Source: an uncultured Collinsella sp. (GTDB lineage: Bacteria; Actinomycetota; Coriobacteriia; Coriobacteriales; Coriobacteriaceae). From it: a stretch of 23,843 bases of DNA. The position numbers were made by a program, and so were the translations under genes. Positions 13,365 to 21,089 of the stretch are shown one piece after another. The notes under the pieces were generated by a model that saw only the letters and a list, made by a program, of their open reading frames with translations, was not told the origin of the DNA and did not search any database. Position 1 is the first letter of the stretch; every line of letters starts with the position of its first letter. The stretch spans positions 1 through 23,843 of the forward strand of contig CABVCJ010000030.1 in the NCBI GenBank assembly GCA_902496845.1. The letters are read 5' to 3'.

Positions 13365-13400
13365 CTGTCGTCAGCAAATAACGAAAGGAAGCTGATCAAC

Positions 13401-13883
13401 ATGGCAGAACCCAACATTCTTCTTACCCGCATCGATAACCGACTGGTTCATGGTCAGGTTGCCACCCAGTGGAACTCCACCCTGGGCTCCAACCTCATCC
13501 TCGTCGCCAACGACGACGTGGCGTCCAACACCATGCGCCAGAACCTCATGAAGATGGCCGCTCCCGCCGGCGTCGCTACGCGTTTCTTCTCTCTGCAGAA
13601 GACCATCGACGTCATTGGCAAGGCGAGCCCGCGCCAGAAGATCTTCATCGTGGCCGAAACACCGGAAGACGTGCTTACGCTCGTCAAGGGCGGTGTGCCT
13701 ATAAAGAAGGTAAACATCGGCAACATGCACATGTCGGAAGGAAAGCGCCAAGTCGCCACCTCCGTCGCAGTTAACGACGAGGATGTCGCTGCGTTTAAAG
13801 AGCTGCAGGAATTGGGGGTGGAGTTGGAGATCAGGCGCGTTCCGAGCACGCCTGTTGAGGACACGAGCAAGCTCTTCTCGTAA
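13401..13883 (+). CDS. PTS mannose-family IIB component
   Basis: A 160-residue IIB (AgaB/AgaV-like). The active site is in the loop TRIDNRLVHGQV, with His17 as the phospho-acceptor. Later segments typical of the family are VLTLVKGGVPIKKVNIGNMHMSEGKRQVATSVAVNDED, which is the form seen in GalNAc-type IIBs. It transfers phosphate from IIA to the sugar during transport by IIC/IID. The ribosome binding site AAAGGAAG precedes ATG 13401. Confidence 0.97.
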   Translation: MAEPNILLTRIDNRLVHGQVATQWNSTLGSNLILVANDDVASNTMRQNLMKMAAPAGVATRFFSLQKTIDVIGKASPRQKIFIVAETPEDVLTLVKGGVPIKKVNIGNMHMSEGKRQVATSVAVNDEDVAAFKELQELGVELEIRRVPSTPVEDTSKLFS

Positions 13884-13900
13884 TCCTCGTGATCCACGTT

Positions 13901-13950
13901 GTCAGGAGTGAAACCCTGACGTTCTGTACGTGAAATCCAAAGTGCGTACA
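13901..13950 (+). other. Two intercistronic hairpins between IIB and IIC
   Basis: GTCAGG/CCTGAC (13901-13906/13915-13920) and TGTACG/CGTACA (13925-13930/13945-13950) form two adjacent stems in the 90-base gap. Neither has a T run. They could protect or process the mRNA to set subunit ratios. Confidence 0.4.
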
Positions 13951-13973
13951 TACATTTTGAAAGGAGGAGCAAG

Positions 13974-14774
13974 ATGGAATACTCGATCATCCAGATCGCT
14001 CTGGTCTTCGTCGTCACGTTCATCGCGGCAATCGACCAGTTTGACTTCCTCGAGTCTCTCTATCAGCCCATCGTCACCGGCGCCGTCATCGGTCTTATCC
14101 TTGGCGACCTCAACACCGGTCTTCTCGTGGGTGGTACCTATCAGCTCATGACGATCGGCAACATGCCGATCGGAGGCGCTCAGCCGCCTAACGCCGTCAT
14201 CGGCGGCATCATGGCAGCCATTCTCGCTATCGCCACGGGCCTCGAGCCCAACGCGGCAGTCGGTCTCGCCATTCCGTTCGCTCTGCTTGGCCAGCTCGGC
14301 GTTACCCTGGTCTTCACGCTTATGTCCCCGCTTATGTCCACGGCCGATAACATGGCTCACAACGCGGACACCAAGGGCATCGAGCGCCTGAACTACTTCG
14401 CCATGGCTCTGCTCGGCCTGATCTTCGCTGTCGTCGTCACCCTGTTCTTCATCGCTGGCGCTACCATTGGTCAGACCATCGCTTCCGCCATCCCGACTTG
14501 GCTGCAGACCGGTCTGTCCGCTGCAGGCGGCATGATGCGCTTCGTCGGCTTCGCCGTCCTGCTCAAGGTTATGATGAACCGCGATATGTGGGGCTTCTTC
14601 CTCATGGGCTTTGGCCTCGCGCTCATCACCGTTGCCAACGATTCGCTGGCAACCCCTGCTCTGCTCATCCTCGCTCTCATCGGCTTCGGCATCGCTTTCT
14701 GGGACTTCCAGCAGCAGACCGAGCTGAAGGGTGCAGCTGTTTCTGACGGAGGTGACTTCGAAGATGGCATCTAA
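13974..14774 (+). CDS. PTS mannose-family IIC component
   Basis: A 266-residue polytopic membrane protein of the AgaC/AgaW (ManY) family. Key segments are an N-terminal helix (IIQIALVFVVTFIAAIDQFDFLESLYQPIVTG), then GLILGDLNTGLLVGGTYQLMTIGNMPIGGAQPPNAVIGGIM and LEPNAAVGLAIPFALLGQLGVTLVFTLMSP. It forms the sugar channel together with IID. The strong ribosome binding site AAAGGAGGAG precedes ATG 13974. Its 3' end overlaps the IID start by 11 bases, a layout that keeps IIC and IID production matched. Confidence 0.96.
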   Translation: MEYSIIQIALVFVVTFIAAIDQFDFLESLYQPIVTGAVIGLILGDLNTGLLVGGTYQLMTIGNMPIGGAQPPNAVIGGIMAAILAIATGLEPNAAVGLAIPFALLGQLGVTLVFTLMSPLMSTADNMAHNADTKGIERLNYFAMALLGLIFAVVVTLFFIAGATIGQTIASAIPTWLQTGLSAAGGMMRFVGFAVLLKVMMNRDMWGFFLMGFGLALITVANDSLATPALLILALIGFGIAFWDFQQQTELKGAAVSDGGDFEDGI

Positions 14775-15846
14775 TGAGTATGTGATCCCGGAGCACTACG
14801 AGGATCTCACTCCTGCTCCGCAGCTCGACCAGAAGACCCTCAACAAGATGGCTTGGCGCTCCTGCTTCCTGCAGGCATCGTTCAACTACGAGCGCATGCA
14901 GGCCGCTGGCTGGCTCTACTCCATCATCCCCGGTCTGGAGAAGATCCACACCAACAAGAACGACCTCGCGGCTTCCATGAGCCACAACCTGGAGTTCTTC
15001 AACACCCACCCGTTCCTTGTCACCTTTGTTATGGGCATCGTGCTTTCGCTCGAGCAGAACAAGGTTGACATCCCCACGATCCGCGCCGTCCGCGTCGCCG
15101 CAATGGGCCCGCTCGGTGGTATCGGTGACGCCCTGTTCTGGCTGACGCTCGTGCCTATCACGGCCGGCATCACCTCCAACATGGCCATCAACGGCAACGC
15201 CGCTGCACCGATCATCTTCCTGGTGATCTTCAACGTCGTCCAGTTCGCTCTGCGCTTCTGGCTCATGAACTGGTCCTACAAGCTTGGCACCAGCGCTATT
15301 GACGCTCTGACCGCCAACATGCAGGCCTTCACGCGTGCCGCTTCCATCATGGGCGTCTTCGTCGTCGGTTGCCTGGTCGTCACCATGGGTGGCACCCAGA
15401 TCAACCTCCAGATCCCCAACGGCACCACCCGTGGCCTCTCCGCTACTACCGTGATCGTCTCCGAGAAGGAGGCCGAGAACTTCACCGGTATGGAGGGCAT
15501 CGATACCGAGACCGCTGAGGCCGGTACCATCGCCATGACCGATAAGGACGGCAACGCCCTTACCGCTTCCGATGCCGACGGCAACGCTGTCGAGTGCGGC
15601 GTCACCGATCTGGGCAACGGCATGGAGTCCGTTACCTACGGCACCGTCACCGAGGATCCGGTCAACTTCTCTGTTGCCGACACCCTCAACACCATCGTCC
15701 CGAAGCTCGTCCCGCTTATGCTTACGCTGCTGCTTTACTACATGTTCGCTAAGCACAGCTGGACCCCGACCAAGGGCATTCTCCTGCTCTTCGTCCTTGG
15801 CATCCTGGGCGCTGGCCCGCTTGGTCTCTGGCCGAGCATCTGGTAA
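14764..15846 (+). CDS. PTS mannose-family IID component with an extra domain
   Basis: A 360-residue IID. The N-terminal part is typical (LNKMAWRSCFLQASFNYERMQAAGWLYSIIPGLEK; then GPLGGIGDALFWLTLVPITAGI), and membrane segments end with KLVPLMLTLLLYYMFAKHSW...GPLGLWPSIW. ManZ-type proteins are about 270-290 residues; the excess lies at residues 219-300, between GGTQINLQIPNG and the final helices. It is soluble, acidic and rich in Gly/Asp (TDKDGNALTASDADGNAVECG), and probably lies in the loop that IID proteins carry at this position. ATG 14764 was chosen because GGAGGTGA ends about eight bases before it and overlaps IIC. Confidence 0.95.
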   Translation: MASNEYVIPEHYEDLTPAPQLDQKTLNKMAWRSCFLQASFNYERMQAAGWLYSIIPGLEKIHTNKNDLAASMSHNLEFFNTHPFLVTFVMGIVLSLEQNKVDIPTIRAVRVAAMGPLGGIGDALFWLTLVPITAGITSNMAINGNAAAPIIFLVIFNVVQFALRFWLMNWSYKLGTSAIDALTANMQAFTRAASIMGVFVVGCLVVTMGGTQINLQIPNGTTRGLSATTVIVSEKEAENFTGMEGIDTETAEAGTIAMTDKDGNALTASDADGNAVECGVTDLGNGMESVTYGTVTEDPVNFSVADTLNTIVPKLVPLMLTLLLYYMFAKHSWTPTKGILLLFVLGILGAGPLGLWPSIW

Positions 15847-15912
15847 GGCTCTAGCTTGAGGGGTGTGTCCCTACGCGGCTCACACCCCGACCCCTTAAGC
15901 CATGTGTATGTT

Positions 15913-15951
15913 AAAAGCCGCGTGCTCGAAAGAGCGCGCGGCTTTTGTTTT
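15913..15951 (+). terminator. Strong intrinsic terminator after the PTS operon
   Basis: The arm AAAAGCCGCG (15913-15922) pairs with CGCGGCTTTT (15937-15946) and continues through a G-T pair and GCTC/GAGC to a GAAA tetraloop; TTTGTTTTC follows. A second stem, GGGTGTG/CACACCC (about 15861-15887), lies upstream. Confidence 0.95.
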
Positions 15952-16031
15952 CTTAATGATTCGGGTGTGGCAGACAGATAATGCATAACACCCTAGGTAG
16001 TTAGCCGAATTCGAGCAAAAGGGAGGATAGG

Positions 16032-16763
16032 ATGGCGATCGGAGCGCGTAAGCAACCGCTGTACGATCAGCTGGTCGATATTCTGACCGAAAAGATTGAC
16101 CATGAATATCGCGCCGGTGACATGATTCCTTCCGAGCGCGAACTTTCGGAGCGCTATGGTCTCTCGCGCACTACGGTACGCCTGGCTCTGCAGGAACTGG
16201 AGCGTTTAGGACTGGTGGTTCGGCAGCACGGTCGCGGTACCTTTGTGACCGACCGTTCGGCAAAAGCAACCAATCTTATGCAGTCCTACAGCTTTACCGA
16301 GCAGATGCGCGCGATGGGTCGAGAACCCGAGACCACGATTCTCGAGTTTTGCGAGATGGAGGCCGATAAGAATCTGGCCGAGCATATGGGATTGCGCATC
16401 GGTGATCGCATTTTTAAGCTCAAGCGCCTTCGCTCTGCCGACAACATGCCCATGATGGTCGAACGCAGCTATCTACCGGTTCGTCAATTTCTGTCCCTAA
16501 AGCGACCGCTGCTGGAGCGTAAGCCGCTTTACGATGTGATTGAGCAGGACTTTCAGCAAAAGATTCGCGTGGCCGAAGAGGAGTTCTATGCGAGCATAGC
16601 CCGTCCCACCGATGCCCACCTTTTGGGAATTGTCGAGGGCTCGCCTGTGCTCGATTTGGTCAGGACTACGTATAACGAGTCAAACGAGGTAGTGGAGTAC
16701 ACACTCTCGGTTGCTCGTGCCGATCAGTTTAAATACAAGGTTTACCACCAGCGCAGTAACTAG
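16032..16763 (+). CDS. GntR/UTRA family transcriptional regulator (NagR/DasR/AgaR-like)
   Basis: A 243-residue regulator of the HutC subfamily. The winged helix domain spans about 8-72 (LYDQLVDILTEKIDHEYRAGDMIPSERELSERYGLSRTTVRLALQELERLGLVVRQHGRGTFV). The UTRA effector domain spans about 90-235 (FTEQMRAMGREPETTILEF ... RIGDRIFKLKRLRSADNMPMMVERSYLP...LDLVRTTYNESNEVVEYTLSVARADQFKYKV). Relatives bind amino-sugar phosphates such as GlcNAc-6-P or GlcN-6-P and release operators of the TGGT-N4-ACCA form. Two such sites in this window lie before the PTS operon and before agaS. ATG 16032 follows GGGAGG. I see no such site before this gene itself. Confidence 0.94.
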   Translation: MAIGARKQPLYDQLVDILTEKIDHEYRAGDMIPSERELSERYGLSRTTVRLALQELERLGLVVRQHGRGTFVTDRSAKATNLMQSYSFTEQMRAMGREPETTILEFCEMEADKNLAEHMGLRIGDRIFKLKRLRSADNMPMMVERSYLPVRQFLSLKRPLLERKPLYDVIEQDFQQKIRVAEEEFYASIARPTDAHLLGIVEGSPVLDLVRTTYNESNEVVEYTLSVARADQFKYKVYHQRSN

Positions 16764-16802
16764 TGCTCGCATCGTTTCCATATGGTGATTCTTTGCATTT
16801 AA

Positions 16803-16838
16803 CTGGTTACTACCAGATAACCAACCGAAGTGTATAAT
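16803..16838 (+). promoter_or_regulatory. agaS promoter with GntR operator
   Basis: CTGGTTACTACCAG (16803-16816) is a perfect 14-bp palindrome with a TACT centre. It overlaps the expected -35 region of a promoter whose -10 box is TATAAT (16833-16838). The overlapping palindrome GGTTA-N8-TAACC uses part of the same bases. The position is typical for repression by GntR. Confidence 0.7.
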
Positions 16839-16877
16839 TGCACGTCAGAGGATTACTTCTAGAGAGAGGTATTAGAA

Positions 16878-18044
16878 ATGTTCGAGAAGAGTGTCGAGGA
16901 GCTCACCGAGCTCGGCGCCCAGATCACCACGGCCGAGATTGCTCAGCAGCCCGAGCTTTGGCGTGATACGCTCAACATCTATCGCGAGAACAAGGAGGCC
17001 ATCGAGGCCTTCCTGGCCGAGGCTCGCGCTATGGGCGAGGGTCGTCTGTCCGTTGTCTTCACCGGTGCCGGTACGTCCGACTACGTTGGCGATACCTGCG
17101 CCCCGTACCTGCGTCACGCTGGCAACACTGATCTCTACGACTTTAAGCCCATCGCCACGACCGACATCGTGAGCGCCCCGCGCGACTTCCTGCGCGCCGA
17201 GGATCCCACGCTCGTGGTTTCCTTTGCCCGCTCTGGCAACAGCCCCGAGAGCCTTGCCGCCGTTGCCGTTGCCAAGGAGCTCGTCCACAACGTCAAGTTC
17301 CTCAACATCACCTGCGCTCCCGAGGGCAAGCTCGCCGTCGAGTCTGCCGATGATCCCAATGCGCTGACGCTGCTCATCCCGCGCGCCAACGACAAGGGCT
17401 TCGCCATGACCGGTTCCTACACCTGCATGACCCTGCTCTCCACCCTTATTTTCGACACTGCCTCTGACGAGCAGAAGGCCGAGTGGGTCGAGACGATTGC
17501 CAAGATGGGCGAGGAGGTCATCTCCCGTGAGCCTGAGATCGCCGATTACCTGGCTGGCGACTTCAACCGCGTGACCTACTTGGGTTCTGGCTCCTTTGGT
17601 GGCCTTGCCCAGGAGAGCCAGCTCAAGATCCTCGAGCTCGCTCACGGTCTGGTTGCTACTTCCTACGACACCTCCATGGGTTATCGTCACGGACCTAAGT
17701 CCTTCGTCGACGATAAGACGCTCGTCTTCGTGTTCGTCAACAACGACGCCTACACCCGTCAGTACGACATCGACATCCTCAACGAGATCGGTGGCGACAA
17801 GATCGCTCAGCACACCGTTGCCGTTCAGCAGGATGGCGCTACCGTCTACGAGGGCGAGTCCTTCACCTTTAAGGGCTACGAGGCGCTTCCCGAGGGCTAC
17901 CTTGCCCTGCCGTTCGTGATGTTTGCCCAGGCTAACAGCCTGCTCAACTCCGTTCGCGTGGGCAACACGCCCGATACGCCGAGCCCCACCGGCACGGTCA
18001 ACCGCGTGGTCAAGGGCGTGACGATTCACCCCTTCACCGCTTAA
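16878..18044 (+). CDS. agaS: Sugar isomerase/deaminase AgaS
   Basis: A 388-residue double-SIS-domain protein. SIS domain 1 has VVFTGAGTSDYVGDTCAPYL (about 58-77) and VVSFARSGNSPESLAAV (about 112-128). SIS domain 2 has RVTYLGSGSFGGLAQESQLKILELAHG with YRHGPKSFVDDKTLVFVF. The C-terminus closes with NTPDTPSPTGTVNRVVKGVTIHPF, a hallmark of AgaS rather than of GlmS-type or NagB-II proteins. AgaS converts galactosamine-6-phosphate to tagatose-6-phosphate plus ammonia in the GalNAc/galactosamine pathway, which fits the LacC kinase encoded downstream. Its promoter carries the GntR operator. It is followed at once by a strong terminator. Confidence 0.95.
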   Translation: MFEKSVEELTELGAQITTAEIAQQPELWRDTLNIYRENKEAIEAFLAEARAMGEGRLSVVFTGAGTSDYVGDTCAPYLRHAGNTDLYDFKPIATTDIVSAPRDFLRAEDPTLVVSFARSGNSPESLAAVAVAKELVHNVKFLNITCAPEGKLAVESADDPNALTLLIPRANDKGFAMTGSYTCMTLLSTLIFDTASDEQKAEWVETIAKMGEEVISREPEIADYLAGDFNRVTYLGSGSFGGLAQESQLKILELAHGLVATSYDTSMGYRHGPKSFVDDKTLVFVFVNNDAYTRQYDIDILNEIGGDKIAQHTVAVQQDGATVYEGESFTFKGYEALPEGYLALPFVMFAQANSLLNSVRVGNTPDTPSPTGTVNRVVKGVTIHPFTA

Positions 18045-18062
18045 TCGCGTCCCCCTGTAAGG

Positions 18063-18104
18063 GCGCCCGTCCGCTCATAACGGCGGGCGGGCGCTTTTTG
18101 TTTT
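18063..18104 (+). terminator. Intrinsic terminator after agaS
   Basis: A 12-bp GC-rich stem (18063-18074/18083-18094, one G-T pair) is followed by TTTTTGTTTTT. Confidence 0.95.
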
Positions 18105-18162
18105 TACATGGACCGGGTATAAGCATTACCACAGTCAACTGCTTTAGAAGCAAGGAGTGCAT

Positions 18163-19332
18163 ATGAGCACGTACGCAATTAAGGCTGACAAGTTCTTCTT
18201 GCCGGCAGGCCCGCAACTGGGCGGCTATCTTATGGTCGAGGATGGCGTTTTTGGCGCCTGGCAGGCCGACGAGCCCTCTTGCGAGATTAAGGACTACACG
18301 GGATCGTGGATCGCACCGGGTATGGTCGATACTCACATCCATGGCTTCTATAACCACTCGACTACCGATAACGATCCCGAGGGCATTGATATCAGCTCGA
18401 CCGAGCTCGCCCGTCGCGGTACCACCAGCTGGCTTCCCACGACGTTCACCGATGGCGTCGAGCAGATCAAGGATGCCTGCGCCGCCATCGCCCAGGCGGA
18501 CGAGGGTCGCGGCCCTGACTTCTGCGGTGCTCGCATTCAGGGCATCTATCTGGAGGGCCCCTTCTTTACCATGAAGCACGTGGGCGCACAGAACCCCGCC
18601 TACCTGATCGATCCCTCCGAGGAGGTCTTCGATCAGTGGCAGGAGGCTGCGGGTGGTCGCATCGTTAAGAGCGCCATGGCGGCCGAGCGCGACGGTGCCG
18701 CTGCTTATGCGGCTGCTCTGAACGCCAAGGGTGTGGTGACCAGCATCGGTCACTCCGACGCCACCTACGATGAGTGCATCGCTGCCATCAACGCCGGTGC
18801 CAGCTGCTTTACGCATACTTATAACGGCCAGCGCGGGCTGCATCACCGTGAGCCCGGTGTCGTGGGTGCTGCCATGTCCACGCCCGAGACCTACGCCGAG
18901 ATCATCTGTGACGGCAAGCACGTAAACCCTGCCGCCATCAAGGCACTGCTGCAGGCAAAGGGCTGGCAGCACACGGTGCTCATCACCGACTGCCTGGGCT
19001 GCGGCGGCATGCCCGAGGGCAGCTACACCAGTGGTGGCATGGACGTCATCATGAAGGACAACCTGTGCTGGCTCGCCGACGGCAAGAGCATTGCCGGCTC
19101 GGTGCTCACGCTTGCCCAGGGCGTCAAGAACATCGTCGACTGGGGCATCGCCAGCGCCGATATCGCCATTCGCATGGCAACCGAGGTGCCGGCACGCTCC
19201 GCGCACATCGAGGATAAGTGCGGCAGCATCATGCCGGGTCGCGACGCCGACTTTGTCGTGTTCGACCATGAGCTCACCCTCGTCGAGACGTATGTTGGCG
19301 GCCAGAGCGTCGGCAACGCCTTTACCGAGTAA
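18163..19332 (+). CDS. nagA: N-acetylglucosamine/galactosamine-6-phosphate deacetylase
   Basis: A 389-residue amidohydrolase. Metal and catalytic positions expected in NagA are visible: VDTHIHG (H58, H60), LEGPF with E131, IGHSDA with H197, FTHTYNG with H218, and the catalytic Asp in LITDCLG (D276). The enzyme removes acetate from GlcNAc-6-P or GalNAc-6-P; with AgaS next door, GalNAc-6-P (AgaA role) is likely, though both may be used. The HTYNGQRGLHHREPG segment differs from the HLFNAM form of the Escherichia coli enzyme. ATG 18163 is preceded by AAGGAG; an upstream GTG in frame overlaps that site. It is convergent with a flavodoxin gene. A diverged second copy of its 3' end survives at 22043-22190. 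Confidence 0.96.
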   Translation: MSTYAIKADKFFLPAGPQLGGYLMVEDGVFGAWQADEPSCEIKDYTGSWIAPGMVDTHIHGFYNHSTTDNDPEGIDISSTELARRGTTSWLPTTFTDGVEQIKDACAAIAQADEGRGPDFCGARIQGIYLEGPFFTMKHVGAQNPAYLIDPSEEVFDQWQEAAGGRIVKSAMAAERDGAAAYAAALNAKGVVTSIGHSDATYDECIAAINAGASCFTHTYNGQRGLHHREPGVVGAAMSTPETYAEIICDGKHVNPAAIKALLQAKGWQHTVLITDCLGCGGMPEGSYTSGGMDVIMKDNLCWLADGKSIAGSVLTLAQGVKNIVDWGIASADIAIRMATEVPARSAHIEDKCGSIMPGRDADFVVFDHELTLVETYVGGQSVGNAFTE

Positions 19333-19336
19333 CGAT

Positions 19337-19376
19337 AGAAAAAGACGGCGGGCCCGAATCTGCTCGGACCCGCCGT
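19337..19376 (-). terminator. Terminator between nagA and the minus-strand flavodoxin gene
   Basis: The stem ACGGCGGG/CCCGCCGT, continued by CCGA/TCGG with one mismatch (19345-19376), has its T run (CTTTTTCT) on the minus strand. It therefore best serves the flavodoxin transcript; nagA transcripts could use the stem only as a 3' end structure. Confidence 0.85.
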
Positions 19377-19407
19377 ATGGGTTAAACGCTCAAAAGCACC
19401 TTCACAG

Positions 19408-19992
19408 TTACAGCTTGTTAGCGATCTTCTTTGCCGTGCGCTTGACGCCGGCCACAAGACCTCCCGCAGGATGCTCCTTTTCGTAGGCTAGACGCTTCTC
19501 GCGCTTGGCGTACTCTTCGACGATGATGTCGCCATACTCGTCTTCGATCTTGTCGAAGAAGTCGACGGCGCCCTTAATTTCCTCAGCGGTCGGGTGTCCC
19601 TTTTGGACACCGCCGGTGAGTTTAAACGGCCCCCACGTATCAAAGCCGGGGCAGCCGTAGACGCCCATAAAGATGGCCTGCCTCATGCGGCAGATACCAT
19701 CGATATCCTTGCCGTACCACTTGTTTTTGCCACCGTAGGTCATAAGGCCAAACACCTTGTCCTGCGGCTGCAGCACGTTCGTGAGCACGCGTGCCATATC
19801 CTTGTCGATCTCGGAGTAATAAATGCCCGTGGCGACGCCGATCAGATGGTATTCGTGCAGGCCGGGGTACTCGTTTTTACCGAGTGACTTCACGTCGAGG
19901 GTATCGATCTCGGGGTGCGCCTCGACGATGGCGTCCACGAGCTTTTTCGTATTGCCGTGATGGCGCGAGGCGTAGAGGATGATGGTTCGCAT
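19408..19992 (-). CDS. Flavodoxin family protein
   Basis: A 194-residue cytoplasmic flavodoxin-like protein. The FMN phosphate-binding loop is near the start (MRTIILYASRHHGNTKKLVDAI), where the usual SxTGNT is present as SRHHGNT. A GVATGIYYSEIDKDM segment and a later MTYGGKNKWYGKDIDG loop contact the flavin ring in this family. The C-terminal 45 residues are basic and helical, longer than a minimal flavodoxin. The role is low-potential electron transfer or reduction of an unknown partner. ATG 19992 has AAAGG in front; in-frame starts up to 20022 are weaker. It sits inside the sugar locus but on the opposite strand, so it is probably regulated separately. Confidence 0.9.
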   Translation of the reverse strand: MRTIILYASRHHGNTKKLVDAIVEAHPEIDTLDVKSLGKNEYPGLHEYHLIGVATGIYYSEIDKDMARVLTNVLQPQDKVFGLMTYGGKNKWYGKDIDGICRMRQAIFMGVYGCPGFDTWGPFKLTGGVQKGHPTAEEIKGAVDFFDKIEDEYGDIIVEEYAKREKRLAYEKEHPAGGLVAGVKRTAKKIANKL

Positions 19993-20148
19993 AAGAAGGC
20001 CTTTCAGCTGTAATTGCATCAATGTCTGTATGGTACCCCGTTACATGGCTGGGATACCGGACGCATCGATGAACGTGCGGGTTTGTCCTTTGGTCAGGGC
20101 CGAGACGGGTACTTGCGAGCAAAAAGCAGTTGTTCGAAAGGATAGGTA

Positions 20149-21030
20149 ATGGAATACGCTCTCTCCAACGATTCGATTTCTATTAAGGTGTCCACGGCTG
20201 GCGGTTCGTTTACCTCGATCGAGGCCGGAGGTCGCGAGTATCTGTGGCAGGGCGATCCCGCCGTGTGGTCCGGCCAAGCACCGATTTGCTTCCCGATTTG
20301 CGGAGGCTTGCGCGATAACAGCGCCATGACGTTTGCCGGACATCATGTGAAGCTCGCCCGCCACGGCTTTGCGCGCAAGCAGGAGTGGAAGCTGTTGAGC
20401 CAAAGCACAAACGAGCTGGCTATGTGCCTGGCATCCGAGGATAACGCCGCGCTGCTGAGCGATTATCCGTATCCGTTTAAGCTTGTCGCCCGCTATACGC
20501 TCGAGGACGCCGGCGTGCGCGTCGCCTATGAGGTTACCAACGAGGGCACCGAGGACATGCCGTTCTTTATCGGTGGACATCCCGGCTTTAGGTGTCCGCT
20601 CGATGAGGGCGAGGCCTATACGGACTACGAGTTGCGTTTTGAGAAAGACGAGGCTGCGGAGCTCTGCACCGCCGTTCCCTCGACCGGATTGATTGACGTG
20701 ACCAACCGCTCCAAGAGCCCCATGGTGGGAAAGACGCTGCCTCTGTCACATGAGCTCTTCGATTTTGCGGAGACCATCTTTGACGTGCTCGAGAGCCGTC
20801 AGGTCACGCTTTCCAAAAAGGGCGAGGACAAGGGCGTTCGCCTGAGCTTTGAGGGCTTCCCGTACCTTATTGTGTGGAGCAAGCCCGAGGGTGATTTTGT
20901 GGCAGTTGAGCCCTGGGGCGGCCTCTCGACCTGTTCCGATGAGGATGACGTGCTTGAACACAAGCGCGGCTGCCTTATCGCCAAGCCCAAAGAAACCATC
21001 GTGCGCTCGTTCACAATCGAGATTCTGTAG
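20149..21030 (+). CDS. Aldose 1-epimerase family protein (LacX-like)
   Basis: A 293-residue galactose-mutarotase-fold protein. Visible features are GGSFTSIEAGGREYLWQGDPAVWSGQAPICFPICGGL at the start, a LARHGFARKQEW segment carrying a catalytic His, FFIGGHPGFRCPL with the second His, and the late Glu-containing FVAVEPWGGLS. The family interconverts alpha and beta anomers of hexoses or hexose phosphates. LacX-type members occur in tagatose-6-phosphate pathway operons, and the lacC-like gene follows 59 bases later, supporting a role with galactose- or galactosamine-derived sugars. ATG 20149 has AAAGGAT upstream. It begins a probable operon with lacC and yhcH. Confidence 0.94.
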   Translation: MEYALSNDSISIKVSTAGGSFTSIEAGGREYLWQGDPAVWSGQAPICFPICGGLRDNSAMTFAGHHVKLARHGFARKQEWKLLSQSTNELAMCLASEDNAALLSDYPYPFKLVARYTLEDAGVRVAYEVTNEGTEDMPFFIGGHPGFRCPLDEGEAYTDYELRFEKDEAAELCTAVPSTGLIDVTNRSKSPMVGKTLPLSHELFDFAETIFDVLESRQVTLSKKGEDKGVRLSFEGFPYLIVWSKPEGDFVAVEPWGGLSTCSDEDDVLEHKRGCLIAKPKETIVRSFTIEIL

Positions 21031-21089
21031 TCGCATGTAGCCAATTCGTTTTGCAAGGCATAAGGAGCCTGCGAGATAAGGAGCTAGAA

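Noticed and set aside
16872..18029. Long minus-strand open frame (385 codons) opposite agaS
   Set aside because: It mirrors the codon pattern of agaS, a common artefact in GC-rich genes, and has no recognisable domain; agaS has clear motifs and regulation.
18034..19269. Long minus-strand open frame opposite nagA, and another opposite the dehydrogenase at 6046-7464
   Set aside because: Both are low-complexity shadows of well-supported plus-strand enzymes, with no ribosome binding site logic.
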